Below, piece after piece: positions 1 to 12,300 of a stretch of 64,000 bases of DNA. Position 1 is the stretch's first letter. Each line of letters begins with the position of its first letter. A model generated the notes under the pieces. The model did no database searches and was not told the DNA's origin. It saw only the letters and a list, made by a program, of their open reading frames with translations. The translations under genes were made by a program, and so were the position numbers. The stretch spans positions 1,612,001 to 1,676,000 of the forward strand of contig CAIIXF020000001.1 in the NCBI GenBank assembly GCA_903813345.2. Direction: 5' to 3'. Source of the stretch: Owenia fusiformis (Eukaryota; Annelida; Polychaeta; Sabellida; Oweniidae).

Positions 1-270
1 AGTGCAGTTACTACATATTTCATTAAGGAAATGTTCTGAACCTTTTGTTCGCATTTTGTGAATTTTCCATATTATCAAAGGCAATTGGAATATAAAGTGC
101 AGAATGGTGGGCAGATTTAAAATATGAAAATTGAATGATTCAAATATCCGGGTGAAAGTTTTATAACAAGAAACCTTCCAGGTAGTTTCAACCATATGTA
201 TCACTAAGTATATAGATTGTTCAGCATTGATTTCTATATACTATAGTGTTAATATGACTCTATGTTTCAG

Positions 271-384
271 CTATGCCTTGACTGTCTCTGGAAGACACTT
301 GGCTGAGAAATGTTCAGACTTTGCCCAAGCTTATTACAACTTCAGTTCTGTAAGAGGAATACCTAAAATACCAGAAGCATCAAG
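271..384 (+). CDS. MUS81-like: MUS81-like exon: end of winged-helix domain
   Basis: After an acceptor at 269-270, the exon reads YALTVSGRHLAEKCSDFAQ and continues to a donor at 385. The Y-x-L-T-x-x-G-x-x-L-A-x-K pattern is the end of the winged helix that precedes the nuclease core in MUS81 (human form YSLTxxGxxLAxKL, from memory). It ends in phase 2; the AG is completed by T817 to give serine, which fixes the next acceptor at 815-816. Upstream exons are outside the window; 1-270 is intron with nothing else seen. Confidence 0.7.
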
Positions 385-3300
385 GTAAGTACATACATGT
401 ATTTTATATTCTTGTATTCTAGTCATGATTACTGTGTGTATTATAGTTACCAACTAACACTACCTGCAGTAGGAAGTTAAGAATAGTATCCTATCCTATC
501 TTAGGAAATAAATCATACAAATGTAGGGCTACACCATGCCCAATAACAGAAAATAGGCAATTGGCTGTACAATGCATGAAAGAATTGTTATATATGCAGG
601 TTTACATTCCCTCATACTAGGGCTCATAGGGAGATGTTGTTTGAATCTCATAATGATAGCTATCCATTGTGTCGCATGTAGGCATTAATTCAAGTGCATT
701 ATACTATAGTATATATGTAAATGAAAATAACATAACAACTTGTATGCCTTAAGATCTGTGTTGTATGTGTCTTGCTTTAATGCACCTACCTATGTTTATG
801 GTTGGCTATATTTTAGTACTCAGATAGGTGCAGAAAGGCTGTGTTTGGTGATAGATTCACAAGAGAAAGAGAGGGAGAGGCTGATAGGGTTTGCTAGACA
901 GAGGGGAATTGTCACAAAAGTGCGAGAGCTACCTGCTGGCGACTATGTGTGGCTTCTGCTGCCCCCTGGTGCTGATGGGAGCCAGGATATACCTAGTAAT
1001 AGAGAAATGGTAGGCACCTACTTGTATCACCCTTGGTATACGCAGCTAACGAAAATTGACCGGTACGGGTCAAAAGCTGGACCGGTACGGGTTAACGGTT
1101 TTATTTGAATTTAAAATAGCCATAACTTGCTCAATATTGACTTCCTTGTGTCTAATTTGAAATATATGATGCCTCCCGATGCTTTTAAGTACCCCAATTT
1201 TTACAGATTTGTAAACGGACCAAAACTCTCTAAATGCGCATTTTTGCTCTTTTCTCTCGAGAACGACTGTCTCATTTTCACGATAACTTTTATTTAGTAC
1301 TTCTAACATATAAGATCTATTTTTCCCCATCAAGGTATGATGTAAATGACATGCTATTTACATCTTGTGAGTTTCAATGACGCGCGTTTGATTTTATAAA
1401 AAATGCCAAACTTTGTGACAAAGAATTTCATCCTGCTTGCAGCGAGAAGACGGACCGGTTCGGGGCAATCTGCTTGCAGCGAGAAGACGGACCGGTTCGG
1501 GGCAATAGCTGATGAAATTCTTTGTCACAAAGTTTGGCATTTTTTATAAAATTAAACGCGCATCATTGAAACTCACAAGATGTAAATAGCATGTCATTTA
1601 CATCATACCTTGATGGGGAAAAATAGATCTTAGAAGTACTAAATAAAAGTTATCGTGAAAATGAGACAGTCGTTCTCAAGAGAAAAGAGTATAAATGCGC
1701 ATTTAGAGAGTTTTGGTCCGTTTAAAAATCTGTAAAAAATTGGGGTACTTAAAAGCATCGGGAGGCATCATATATTTCAAATTAGACACGAGGAAGTCAA
1801 TATTGAGCAAGTTATGGCTGTTTTAAATTCAAATAAAACCGTTAACCCGTACCGGTCAATTTTCGTTAGCTGCGTATACCAAGGGTGTGTATGGAAGACA
1901 TTGTTGAGCTTATCTGTCTGGTTCCATAAATCCACCATCCCTTTATTTACAATGTCAGTTCATTGAAATATTGATCCCTAGGATAAACATTGAAGTCGTG
2001 TGTTTCATTTCCAAAAAAATTAAGATACTTTTACATTACTAATTTACTGCATTATACAGTACATGTATCTAAAAACGAATGTGCACTTAATTGAAAAAAA
2101 TATTCATTGAAAATTGAAGTTGCCAAAAATCTAAATTCTTACAAATTGCAAGGTCACTTAAAATTAACTTTATGGAAATTGTGAAATGTTTCACCCTGAA
2201 CACTTTATGTCTGATACATCCCTTTGGAGGGATCTGTGTTCGTTCCATTCAATTTGTATCCATTCAGTTTGTTGAATTATTAGATGCTGCCTTACATTGT
2301 GGAGAGGAAGTCCTGGGATGACCTCTTTGACAGTATGAGAACATCACGCTTTGACAAGCAGATTGTCAAAATGCAGGTAAGCATAGCAAGATCCCAAAAT
2401 GCAACCTTTAATTTTGGAAATAAAATTCAACCGCAGTAAAACCTTTAATTTTCCTGTATAGAAACATTAGTAGTGTACCATGGAGCAAACAATTGTATAT
2501 TTACTTATCTTTGTATTTGTGCAATAAAAAGAACACTGAAACTCAATTTCAAATTATTTAGATGCTTTCCTCAAGGCTCCTGAAACATTACATACCTGTA
2601 TATAACTTAAAAGGTTAAAATGAGTTCATTGAGAATTTGTTTCAGTTTGACAAGAGAGATTACTCACATGCTAATTAATTTACAAACATATTTTTCAGAG
2701 GTGTGGCCTGAAGAACATATTCTACCTTCTAGAGGGATCCATCAATGATACAAAAAGTAAACTGACTGATGAAAAGAAAACACAAATAAAGGTTTGCTGC
2801 TACTAACAATCTTAAAGGAATATTCCTTGGCAGACCCTTTCTCTCTTGATATGGTAGCTATAATCATATATATAGTTTCCATATTTAGGAAAACATGGGA
2901 AAATGTTTTAATATGGTCAATATTGATCATTTAAAAATCTAGTGCTTATTTCCAGTGAGCTGCCATCTTTTAAGATTTCTTGCAGGAAGTGATGTCATCA
3001 ACTCTCAACTTCTATAACCTTGCCCATAACAGTATAGGAAAGTAGCACAAAATCACTTCTAGGCAAGTGATCATTACTTTCTGTGCAAAAATATTTTCAG
3101 GGCTTGTCAACTTAGAATAAAAGAAGATATTTTCAGAATGATTAAATAAGATACAAAGTTGAAAAAGAATATTTGGCTGGTTTTGTAATTCTTAATAGCT
3201 CCTCACCTAATGCTATATGCAAAGTTGAGAGTCGATGACATCACTTCCTGTGTGAAATTTTAAAAGATGGCAGCTTACTGGAATTGAGCATCACATTTCT

Positions 3301-6300
3301 AAGTGATCAAATTTGACCATATCAAAACATTTTTGCGTGTTTTGCTAAACATGGCAAGCATATATATGGTTATAGCTACCATATGAGGAGAGAGATGGTT
3401 TGGCAAGGAATATTCCTTTAAGTATGAACCAATTAAAAACACTGAACTTTCAAACTAATAAAAATCTTAAGAATAAACAAATTAAGAAATATTGAACTTT
3501 ACAATCTTTAGCATTGGTGAGTGCTAATACATGTACAGTAGTTAAATACAGAAAAATATGATGTGCAACCATAGTGCACAAGTACATATTCACTTTAATA
3601 CAAAATAACAAATCAAAACAAAGCATTTATAGCTAAATTATGAGAAATCAAAGAGAAATCAAAGAAAGTCTAGATTTAAATATTTAATTATACCACCGAA
3701 TGAGGTGAGAGGGGGATATAATGAAGCCGTCCATCTGTCCATTTGTCTGTCCATTCGTGTGTCCTTGCGATGGCTCAAATACCAGTTGACGGATTTTATT
3801 CAAATTTTATAAGCTTAGGCCTTATGGGTGTAAAACCTCTGCTCGAGATGGAATTTTCAATATGGCTGCTCAATTCAAAATGGCCATCATTTTCATGAGA
3901 AATTTAAGCTTTGATAATTCATATACTATATTCAAATTTGAAGAATTTTGATCAAACTTTATTTGCTGATTCCTAGGGACATTAAGGAGCTTTGCTTAAG
4001 AATAAATTTTCAAGATGGCCGCAGAACTTCAAAATGGCCACCCTTTTTTGTAAGAAAAATGTAATCTTTGAAACCCAAATACCAGTGGATGGATTTGGTT
4101 CAATTTTCATATGCTGATGCCTAGGTACACAAGAGCTCTGCTCATGAAGACATTTTCAAGATGGCCACTGCATTTGAAAATGGCAGCTATTTTTCATAAA
4201 ATGTAATCTTTGATTACATTGGATCAGAAAATTCAAAATGGCTGCCTAGAGTTGAAATTCTCTATTACTCAGATATCTCTTCATACAAGGCATTAACATG
4301 ACAAAATGTCACCACTTCGTTCCTCAAATCTGAAATCTAAAGTCAGATTTGAAATTCTGAGAACTTGTAGATGGTTTTTAAAAAAAATTGGTCAATATCC
4401 CAGATGAGAGTGGAAATAATCTTGATTTACGTCATTAAAAATTCCGTCAAACTGATGTCATATTTGGAATCTACATGTAAAATTACATTTAGAAATGTGG
4501 TTTTGAAAAGAGTTGATCAACTTTGAATATTTAATTTTCTTTGAAAATGTTACTTCTAGGTCGGGGAGATTCCCCATAGACCCCATTTTGTTGTAAAACC
4601 ACAAAAAGTGAAAAAAAAATTTTCTTGTGTTGGGCAGATAATATTTTCTTTTACTGGACATATTTTAATTTGTATAACTATCAGATACATAAGGGTAATA
4701 TGAAAAGTGAACCACTAAAACTGATCCATATTCAAGTTTAAGGGAATTTTGTAATACCCTGCCATGTTAATTCCCCCGAATCAGCCACCTGGTGACGAAA
4801 CTGGTAACTACCTTCTCGCATCTGAGTAATTAGAAGCAAGTTAAAAAAAGACCTTTTTGACCTTGAGAAGGTCAAATCTAAAGTAAGATTTTAACTTCTG
4901 AAAATTTGTAGATCATTTAGGAAGACATTGTTGGATTATTCCATTGGAGAACTGTTATGGATTATTGAAATGCTTCTTGATCTGTAACCTTGTCAAGGAT
5001 CATCAAGGATATTTATCAACATTGAGAGATCATTGATTGGACATAAGTATGACAACATATTTTATATATCTCATTTAGTTTTTTCAAAATATAGGTACAT
5101 TGTTATATTTTAATTGCTGTTTTTACTTTCCTTTTTCCATTATTATTGAAGGTAACAGAATCTATTGCAATTCTAAACTGAATAATATGTGTATTGTATG
5201 ACCCAGTAGTAACATCTGCATGCAAGCTTTCTTAATTTATGTTTAAATGTCACATTTAACATTTTTCTCCTCTAGTGGATTTCATGATGCATGTCTTTTG
5301 TGAAAATGTTTTAGAACAAACATCACATTTGAAGTTCTTTCCTCAAGTATGAATTCTATAATGTGTGTTAAAGGAAGATTTATGCATAAATGTTTTAGAA
5401 CAAACATCACATTTGAAGTTCTTTTCTCCAGTATGAATTCTATAATGTGAGCTAAGATATGACTTTCTTGAAAATGTTTTAGAACAAACATCACATTTGA
5501 AGTTCTTTTCTCCAGTATGAATTCTATAGTGTAAGTTAAGAGTATCCTTTCGTCTAAATGTTTTAGAACAAACAGCGCATTTGAAGTCCTTTTCTCCGGT
5601 ATGAATTTTATAATGTAAGTTAAGAGATGACTTTTCTGTAAATGTTTTGGAACAATCATCACATTTGAATTTCTTTTCTCCAGTATGAATTCTATAATGT
5701 ATGACGAGAGAAGATTTATGCCTAAAGGTTTTAGAACAAACACCACATTTGAAGTTCTTTTCTCCAGTGTGAATTCTATAATGTCTGCTAAGATGTGACT
5801 TTCTCAAAAATGTTTTAGAACATACATCACATTTAAAGTTCTTTTCTGCAGTATGAATTCTATAATGTTGGTTAAGAATTGGCTTTCTTGAAAATGTTTT
5901 AGAACAAACATCACATTTGAAGTTCCTTTCTCCAGTATGAATTACATAATGAGCGTTAAGAGATGACTTTCTTGAAAATGTTTTAGAACAAACATCACAT
6001 TTGAAGTTCTTTTCTCAAGTATGAATTCTATAATGTTTGTTGAGAGAAGATTTATGCATAAATGTTTTAGAACAAACATCACATTTGAAGTTCTTTTCTC
6101 CAGTATGAATTCTATAATGTGAGCTAAGATTTGACTTCCTTGAAAATGTTTTAGAGCAAACATCACAATTAAAGTTCTTTTCTCCAGTATGAATTCTATA
6201 ATGTTCGTTAAGCTGTGACTTTCTTGAAAATGTTTTAGAACAAATATCACATTTGAAGTTCTTTTCTCCAGAATGAATTCTATAGTATAAGTTAAGAGAA

Positions 6301-9300
6301 GCTTTTTGTGTAAATGTTTTAGAACAAATCTTGCATTTGAAGTTTTTTTCTCCAGTATGGATTCTATAATGTTCCACTAGTACACACTTCCATTTACACA
6401 CTCTATGGCATATATCACAAATATGTGTTCCTTTGTGGCCATTTCCTCGTGCCTTAAGACCAGTAGTAATGATTTTACCACTAGAAGTATCAGCATTCAT
6501 CAAAGAAGTAGAACTATTTGTCATACTTTTGGCAGTATTTATCCCATCAACATTGATTATCACGCCATCAGCATAATTTATTACACTTTTGGGATGATGT
6601 ATCATTACACTAGCATTATTTTTCATAAAACCAGCATCATTTATCACACCATCAGTGTTAGTGACCTTGCTACCATAGTCCATGATGTTTTCCATAGTAA
6701 TGTTGAATTTGCATTAATTAATTCCCTGGTCTTGTGTATGCCTCAGTTCCTGAATAAAGTACATGTATATGCATTTATTCAATGATGGTGAACCTTCTAG
6801 CAATCTCAGATAGTCCCTGATATAAATCCTTTAGTGTTATGCTGTATGGTGTGGATTTCATGTTTCACATTCATGTCACTCTATTATTGGGTTTCTTGTC
6901 CAAAGAGTCATTTTCTGTTCGATTCAAAATAGCATTTTCCGGTCTAATAGAGTCAAATAAACATTGTAGACCTTTCTGTCATGTGTCATACTTTTTTCAG
7001 AATATTTTAGAACAGCATCATTGAATAGTAAATAGCAGTCTTTTCTTGGTCTTATTTGAAACACTTGTTTGGGTCGTATTGTACCACTGTATTATTCTCA
7101 TACACATAATCAATTGTAAGTTTATCTGCTTACAGATTGTCACTGTTACTCTACTTACTATATTTACTCTAGTAGGCTCATGATAAGCTTAGATATAGAT
7201 TGGATAAGTCCAATTTGTTTGGCTGTAATGAAGATTGTACAGCACCATCCAAGTACAACACATTATGTGATTTGATAGGTTATCATGTATATAAACATGG
7301 CTAATGAGGGTCTTTCTAATTCTTTATTATCCCATTGAACAAAGTTGGGTGCTATAGAGAACGGCTCCATATGTATGTCTGTACATCTGTACGTCCTTAC
7401 ATCCATCTGTTTGGGCAATAACTCAACTACCATTGACTCCATATTGTTTATAATTTATATGTCCCATGTGAGTTCAAGCTCTACTCGAAAGCCAATTTTC
7501 AAAACGGCTGCCAGTTGGCCAACATTTCAGTGTCAAGTTTACAGTTTTTAGTGCAACAAATAAAACTGTAATATAGATATATTTTGAGTGAAAAAAATAT
7601 ATAGGATTTTGAACATTTTTATGTGTGCTATTTTAGGTTGTTGCTACAACTGGAAAAGTTTGGACCGATTTTGTTGGAATTTATATGTGAATACTAAGAA
7701 GCATATTAGACTTTCTAATTTCACTTTGGCTGGAAAGCAGCCATTTTGAAAAAAAGATGCCATTTTTATGTTTGTTATTTTACATTTTTTGCTATAACTG
7801 AAAAACAGTGGAGGAAATTTGTTGGAATTTTATATGTGCATATTGCACTGCTGTCTAATGACAATTAGGCTAATTGGCAGCCATTTCCACAAATGGCAGT
7901 CATGGCTGTTTGATAGGATTCACTACGCCTTGGTGTTGCTGTTATCTAGTTAATTTTTTTTTATTTGCAAACCTGGAAAAATTTGGATGTGCCATTTCAT
8001 TTAATAAAATACAATATATTATTAACATAAAGTCTCATGCTGTTTTATTTAAGACCAGGATCCAAAAGCTGCAATTTGAGGAAGACATATTTGTGAATTA
8101 CACAGCATCTTGGCTGAAAACGGTCCAGTGGCTTGTCCAGATCACTTCCCTTATAGCAGATGCATACAGATCAGGTGTGTATTCAGGAAATTAATTCCAA
8201 AATTAAAGATATAATATATTTTCTTGATAAGGATTACCATTTATAATGAATAATTCATAACCTTTGGAAAATTCTACCTCCTCTTAAGGAACTTAAGGAA
8301 TCTTGAAATTAGTCTGGGATTTTTTAAAAGAATTTCTTATTTTTTAGTATAAGACCATCTCTCTTTGAATGAATTTTCAAAGCGTCTACAGTACATGTAT
8401 GTTCAAATAAGTATTAATATTCAAGTGATATATTTCACATGGACATTTAGTTGTTTCAAGACCCTGGACCCCCCCCCCTCTTTCCTCTTTTATCATGTAA
8501 TGTGTTAAAGTAGATAAGAGGGGTCCACAGCCTTGAATCAAGACTAATGAACATTGTATTCAGTAAATCTAGGCTATATCTTCCTCCTTTCAAAGGACAA
8601 GTCTCAGTTCGGAGAACAGTCTCCTGGGCAAAAAATTATTTTTATGAAAATATAGAAATATCACCAAAATTAAATTATGAATATTCAAAAGAGAACATTT
8701 AAATCGATAAGATGTATAAATATCACAATTGCCCTCGGCAGGGATAACTGTGCAATAGACCGATTCAATAGAATACAAGTCTTGATTTGATGAAAAAAGT
8801 TCATCAGTGTACTGCGCTAATAATTTTTTTATGAAAAATCTAGAAATATCACCCAAAGTAAATTATAACTCTATTCAAAAGAAGACATTCAAATCTATAT
8901 TATGTAAAAAAATCAAATTTGTCTGAAGCAGGGATAATGCTCAATGAGACCAATGAACTTCGTTCTCCAAACCGAGAATAGTCCTTTAATGTAACAATGA
9001 CTATCATGATTCCAAAATATTTCCCTTTTAGGCATGGACACCCATGATAGGTTGATGAGCTATGCAGAGTTCTGTGAGAGAGTACAACATGGGGATAAAA
9101 GACACAGGGACAGGAGACCAAGGGAATATCATACTTGGCCAGCTGGTTTCTTTGTAGACTTGTTGTTCAGGTGAGGATCAAAAGTGTTATTTAATCTTAC
9201 AATTTACACACAGGGTGAAAACATTAAAGGTGCAACAATTAGTGCAGGAGGGCCATTCAACAATCATCGACTAGTGTCAAAATGTATTTAAGTTTGGATA

Positions 9301-12300
9301 TTTCATCAAGTCTAACATATATTTTTATTATCTACAAAGAAACCCTCTGGATGAACATTATTTCAGCTGATATTCCTCTTGAAACGTAGTAGATCTGAAA
9401 AATCTATAAGTGGAACACCCTTTATAGAAGCTTTGAACTGAATTCACACTTCTTAATGATAGTTTATACATACATTTCGAGAAAATAGGTATGTCAAAGA
9501 ACACTGGCATGTAGCGGCCCTGATATCGATAAATTCTACACGCAATATAACCCGATTCTAGATGCTTGGTTAAAACTTTACACGAAAAAGCCTCGATATC
9601 CGGGCATTTACTCTTACACTGAACTGAAAATAGCATCATCTAAACGTATATGTGTTGGCTTCCGGGTAAGTTTATCAACATTTATACTCAATTGAAAGAG
9701 CAGTCGTGCTTATATCGTGTACCAGTTTGATTATTTTATATGTGTGTGTATTTATAATATGATAGCCTAGTAATACCGTGTCGTTAGAACAACTGCTAGA
9801 TATCGAACTGATGACCTGAAATTACATTATTGGACTGATCGCGCATCTGATATTAAATGATTAATTTGCATTGAATCTGATATTAACTTGCAACCCAATA
9901 CCATGCCTTTACATTTGAATGATAACACGGCCTAATATTCTAATTCATTATACGTCCATTGCAGGCCAAAAATGTTTCAATGTGGATATTGTAATGCACA
10001 CGAGAATACATTCGATTTGTATATTGATCATACATCAATTGAACATGGAGATTTTCCTGTACACTTTTCCCAAACCTGTGGAATAGACTAGATGCAAGTA
10101 GAAATTATCTTGATTTACGTCATCAAATATTCAAAATTCAGTCAAAGTGATGTCATATTTGAAATCTACATGTATAGATACATCTAAAAATATGGTTTCG
10201 AAAATTGTTTATCAACTTTGAAATCTTTTTTTAGATATTTTTGAAAATAATTAAAAAATGTAAAAAGAAATTTTTTGAAAAAATTCGAAACCATCGAATA
10301 TCACTTTTTATTCCATAGTTAGCATGATATCCATAGGATAACATGTCAAAATAAAAACGGTATTTTTGAAATCAGTGGTAAAATATGATATTTTTGACAA
10401 ATTTTCACTTAAAGTGTGCACCAAAGTTTAATACTGCGCAGGCGCAGCGTTCTCGCTATATAAAGAGATCACCAGGTACACGATTCAGAGGTAAGCAAGG
10501 AAGGCGAACAATCTCCGTCTCGTGATGATTTCCCGTATAATCGTAACCAGGGAAGTTTCACCATTGAAATTGAAAATTACTATTAGATATACTTTGTAGA
10601 TGTTATTTATGAAGCTATTTAGTGTATGTATCAATCAAATGGCTCATTTTGGACATATAAAAAGTATTTGTCTTTTGTTTCCCCGGGAATCGTATTCCCA
10701 TGTAGTACACACATAAATAGTGTACATTATGTAGTACATATTGAATAGCCTGGTATAGTAACACCGTGTTTTTATAATATTGAAGGGCATGCTGATTGTA
10801 CACACGAGTACAAGCATGCTAGAAGGCCTAATTTTATATAGCTTGCATACCTAAATAAAAAATAAACCCTTCTAATCCCCTTATGTAAATACGGCGGTAT
10901 ACGTAGCCAGATTTATCGGAATCTTTAACCATAGCATACGGTGTTTTAGCCATGACATACGGCGCCGTATGCCATGGTTTATGGATTTTTGCTACTTCAG
11001 ACTCAAAACGAGGCTAAGTGACAATATCGCCGTATCGTTTGGAAAATTTGTTTTAAATCACTTAATTCACGATGATTCTGATGATGACTTTAACTATGGA
11101 ATAAAAAGAACATCCTATGATTTACTCGTGATATGATTTTAATCCACTCATGGATGTTGATATCTGCACTCTCTCGCTACGCTCATGCGTGCAGATATCA
11201 TATCCATTTGTGGATAAAAATCATATCACTCATAAATCATAGGATATCCTCTATATATATATTTATCGTCTATTATCCTATGACAAGTAGAGTAGAGAAA
11301 AAATAAAAAAAATTGAAAAATTCAAAAAAGGAAATAAGATTAATTTTTTAGAAAACTACTTGGTATATGATAAAGCAGATATGTGCGGTCAGTTTGGATA
11401 CGGGGTTTATCCCTCGTGAGATATGCACGTCTACGTTCGGTCCCTATGGTCCATCAGGCAGATGGAGATTATCCTATATTCCATACCTGATGAGGTTTCA
11501 GAGACATATCAACCGGGAATATATTCCATATCCGGCAAATATTTTTCGTATGTCCCGCTCCAACGGAGCTCCGGGACATATAAATCGTATGTCCTGCTCA
11601 AAAATAAATTTAAAAATAAATTCGGGAAAAAAATGTGAAAATAAAAATTTGAAAAAAAAATTGTGGAAAAAATTATGTAAAAAAAATTGGGGAAAAAAAA
11701 TTTGAATTCCCAAATTTTTTTTTCATTTTTGAAAAAAAATTGAAAATAAAAAAATTAAAAAAAAATTGTGGAAGAAAATTATGTTAAAAAAATATTGAAA
11801 AAAATTGAAACAAATTTCTTGAAAATATTCTGAAAAAAAATTATGCAAAAAAATGTGAAAAAAAAATTGGAAAAAATGTGAAAAATTTGGGAAAAAATTT
11901 AATTTTTGAAAAAAATTGAAAACAAATTTGGAAAAAATTGAATTTTTTTGAAAATGATAACATATTTTGCAAGTAAACACACCAGATCATATGGGATACA
12001 TGCTTATTATTTCAAACCTCATCAGGTATGGAATACAACAGTTATGCACGGTCGATTTGGATACAGGAAATATACTTGGGATATACAATACATCTTCCCT
12101 TGGTCCCTTCGGTCCCTCGGGAAGATATATTGTATATCCCTCGGGATATTCCCTGTATCCAAAACCTCCCAGTGCATAACCCCTATATATAGTTTAGCAT
12201 GATATGTACTTCTTTCTGTAACTGGAATACGATTCTAATATACAAGTAACACATACGTATTCCCGGGGAACCATAAATATTTTGTGTAGGGTGTGGACAT

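Noticed and set aside
740-816. Upstream extension of the ERCC4 exon (start MYALRS)
   Set aside because: The acceptor at 815-816 gives exact phase with the exon at 271-384; the upstream part is intron.
5282-6250. Long minus-strand ORFs rich in FVLKHFQESH and IIEFILEKRTSN
   Set aside because: Out-of-frame shadows of the zinc-finger repeat; the 84-bp period keeps the shifted frame open.
8481-8540. Regulatory hairpin at 'ggacccccccccc … aggggtcc'
   Set aside because: It is a short C-run with partial complement, most likely another decayed repeat end.
10080-10540. LTR of a retrotransposon
   Set aside because: There is a TATA-like box, but no TG…CA ends, second LTR, primer site or gag-pol coding sequence was found.
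11367-11980. Overlapping Lys/Asn- and Phe-rich ORFs
   Set aside because: They are translations of A-runs on both strands, without codon structure.
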